A stretch of 20,728 nucleotides of DNA from Pelargonium cotyledonis. Taxonomy: Eukaryota > Streptophyta > Magnoliopsida > Geraniales > Geraniaceae. Below are positions 20,511-20,728 of the stretch, in pieces. Where the stretch lies: contig JAYMTA010001290.1 in assembly GCA_036897625.1 (NCBI GenBank), positions 1 to 20,728 on the forward strand, given 5' to 3'. Below the pieces are notes generated by a model. It worked only from the letters and a program-made list of their open reading frames with translations. It searched no databases and had not been told where the DNA came from. Position numbers and translations under genes: made by a program. The stretch's first letter is position 1. Every line of letters begins with the position of its first letter.

Positions 20511-20728
20511 TACTCTCTTCGTTCTAAAATGAGTGTATTGTTTTTATTTTTTATAAAAATTAAGAATTACAAGATAATTTAGTGTATTTTTAATATAACT
20601 CTCATTTTTCCACCTACACCCCATGTGTAGATTTAATCATTTGCATAAGTGATAAAAAGTTATATGAGAAAAATAATAATATAATAACTTAAAAATAAAA
20701 ACATGACACTCATTTTGGGACAAAATTT
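20511..20728. mobile_element. Stowaway-type MITE in intron 3 of the EGF-like gene, cut by the window end
   Basis: The left end, TACTCTCTTCGTTCTAAAATG, matches the PGR-intron element at 24 of 33 aligned bases (counted by eye). The right side, ACACTCATTTTGGGACA, is the inverted counterpart of that start (TGTCCCAAAATGAGTGT on the reverse strand). The outer end is missing, so length and target duplication cannot be completed. Confidence 0.72.

Noticed and set aside
1..20728. A coordinated multi-gene cluster, such as a biosynthetic or defence system
   Set aside because: The six genes are of unrelated families with mixed orientation and separate promoters; nothing in the sequence ties them into one pathway.

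Overview
This window is nuclear DNA from a flowering plant, almost certainly a eudicot. It is AT-rich, with short GT-AG introns and T-rich branch/acceptor regions, and its genes belong to plant families: Aux/IAA, PP2A B', CYSTM, a DUF92/TMEM19 membrane protein, a TDRD3-like OB-fold protein and an EGF-like secreted protein. I could not name the genus. All six gene models were built by hand from splice sites, reading-phase continuity and family conservation. The phases close exactly in the five complete genes.

Layout from left to right. 1-1460: intergenic DNA and a promoter with ACGT/G-box elements. 1596-3521 (+): a five-exon Aux/IAA repressor of 206 aa, IAA15-like. 3522-4930: intergenic. About 4930-8635 (+): a PP2A B'/B56 regulatory subunit of 514 aa, with a leader rich in short upstream ORFs, a 1.24 kb intron in the 5'UTR and one coding intron. 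8636-10200: 3'UTR and intergenic DNA with a possible MITE. 10403-10727 (+): a two-exon cysteine-rich CYSTM microprotein of 54 aa that a simple ORF scan would miss. 11574-14712 (-): a five-exon DUF92/TMEM19 (PGR-like) membrane protein of 287 aa. 15225-18964 (-): a six-exon TDRD3-like protein of 432 aa with an N-terminal DUF1767/OB-fold region and an arginine-glycine tail. 19874 to the right edge (+): a secreted EGF-like cysteine-rich protein, incomplete because the window ends inside its third intron.

The genes do not form an operon or a known joint system. They cover auxin transcriptional control, phosphatase targeting, stress-type membrane microproteins, an integral membrane protein, a putative RNA/topoisomerase adaptor and a secreted protein. 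The DUF92 gene and the TDRD3-like gene lie head-to-tail, and from memory the Arabidopsis homologues are close neighbours too (At5g19930 and At5g19950), which suggests conserved microsynteny.

Mobile DNA is modest: two related Stowaway-type MITEs, both inside introns, one other MITE candidate, a GC palindrome and a small mosaic duplication. I saw no tRNA, rRNA, CRISPR or viral sequence, and nothing that needs a wholly new biological system. The best leads are the microprotein, the upstream ORFs, the alternative splice choice in the Aux/IAA gene and the domain layout of the TDRD3-like protein.
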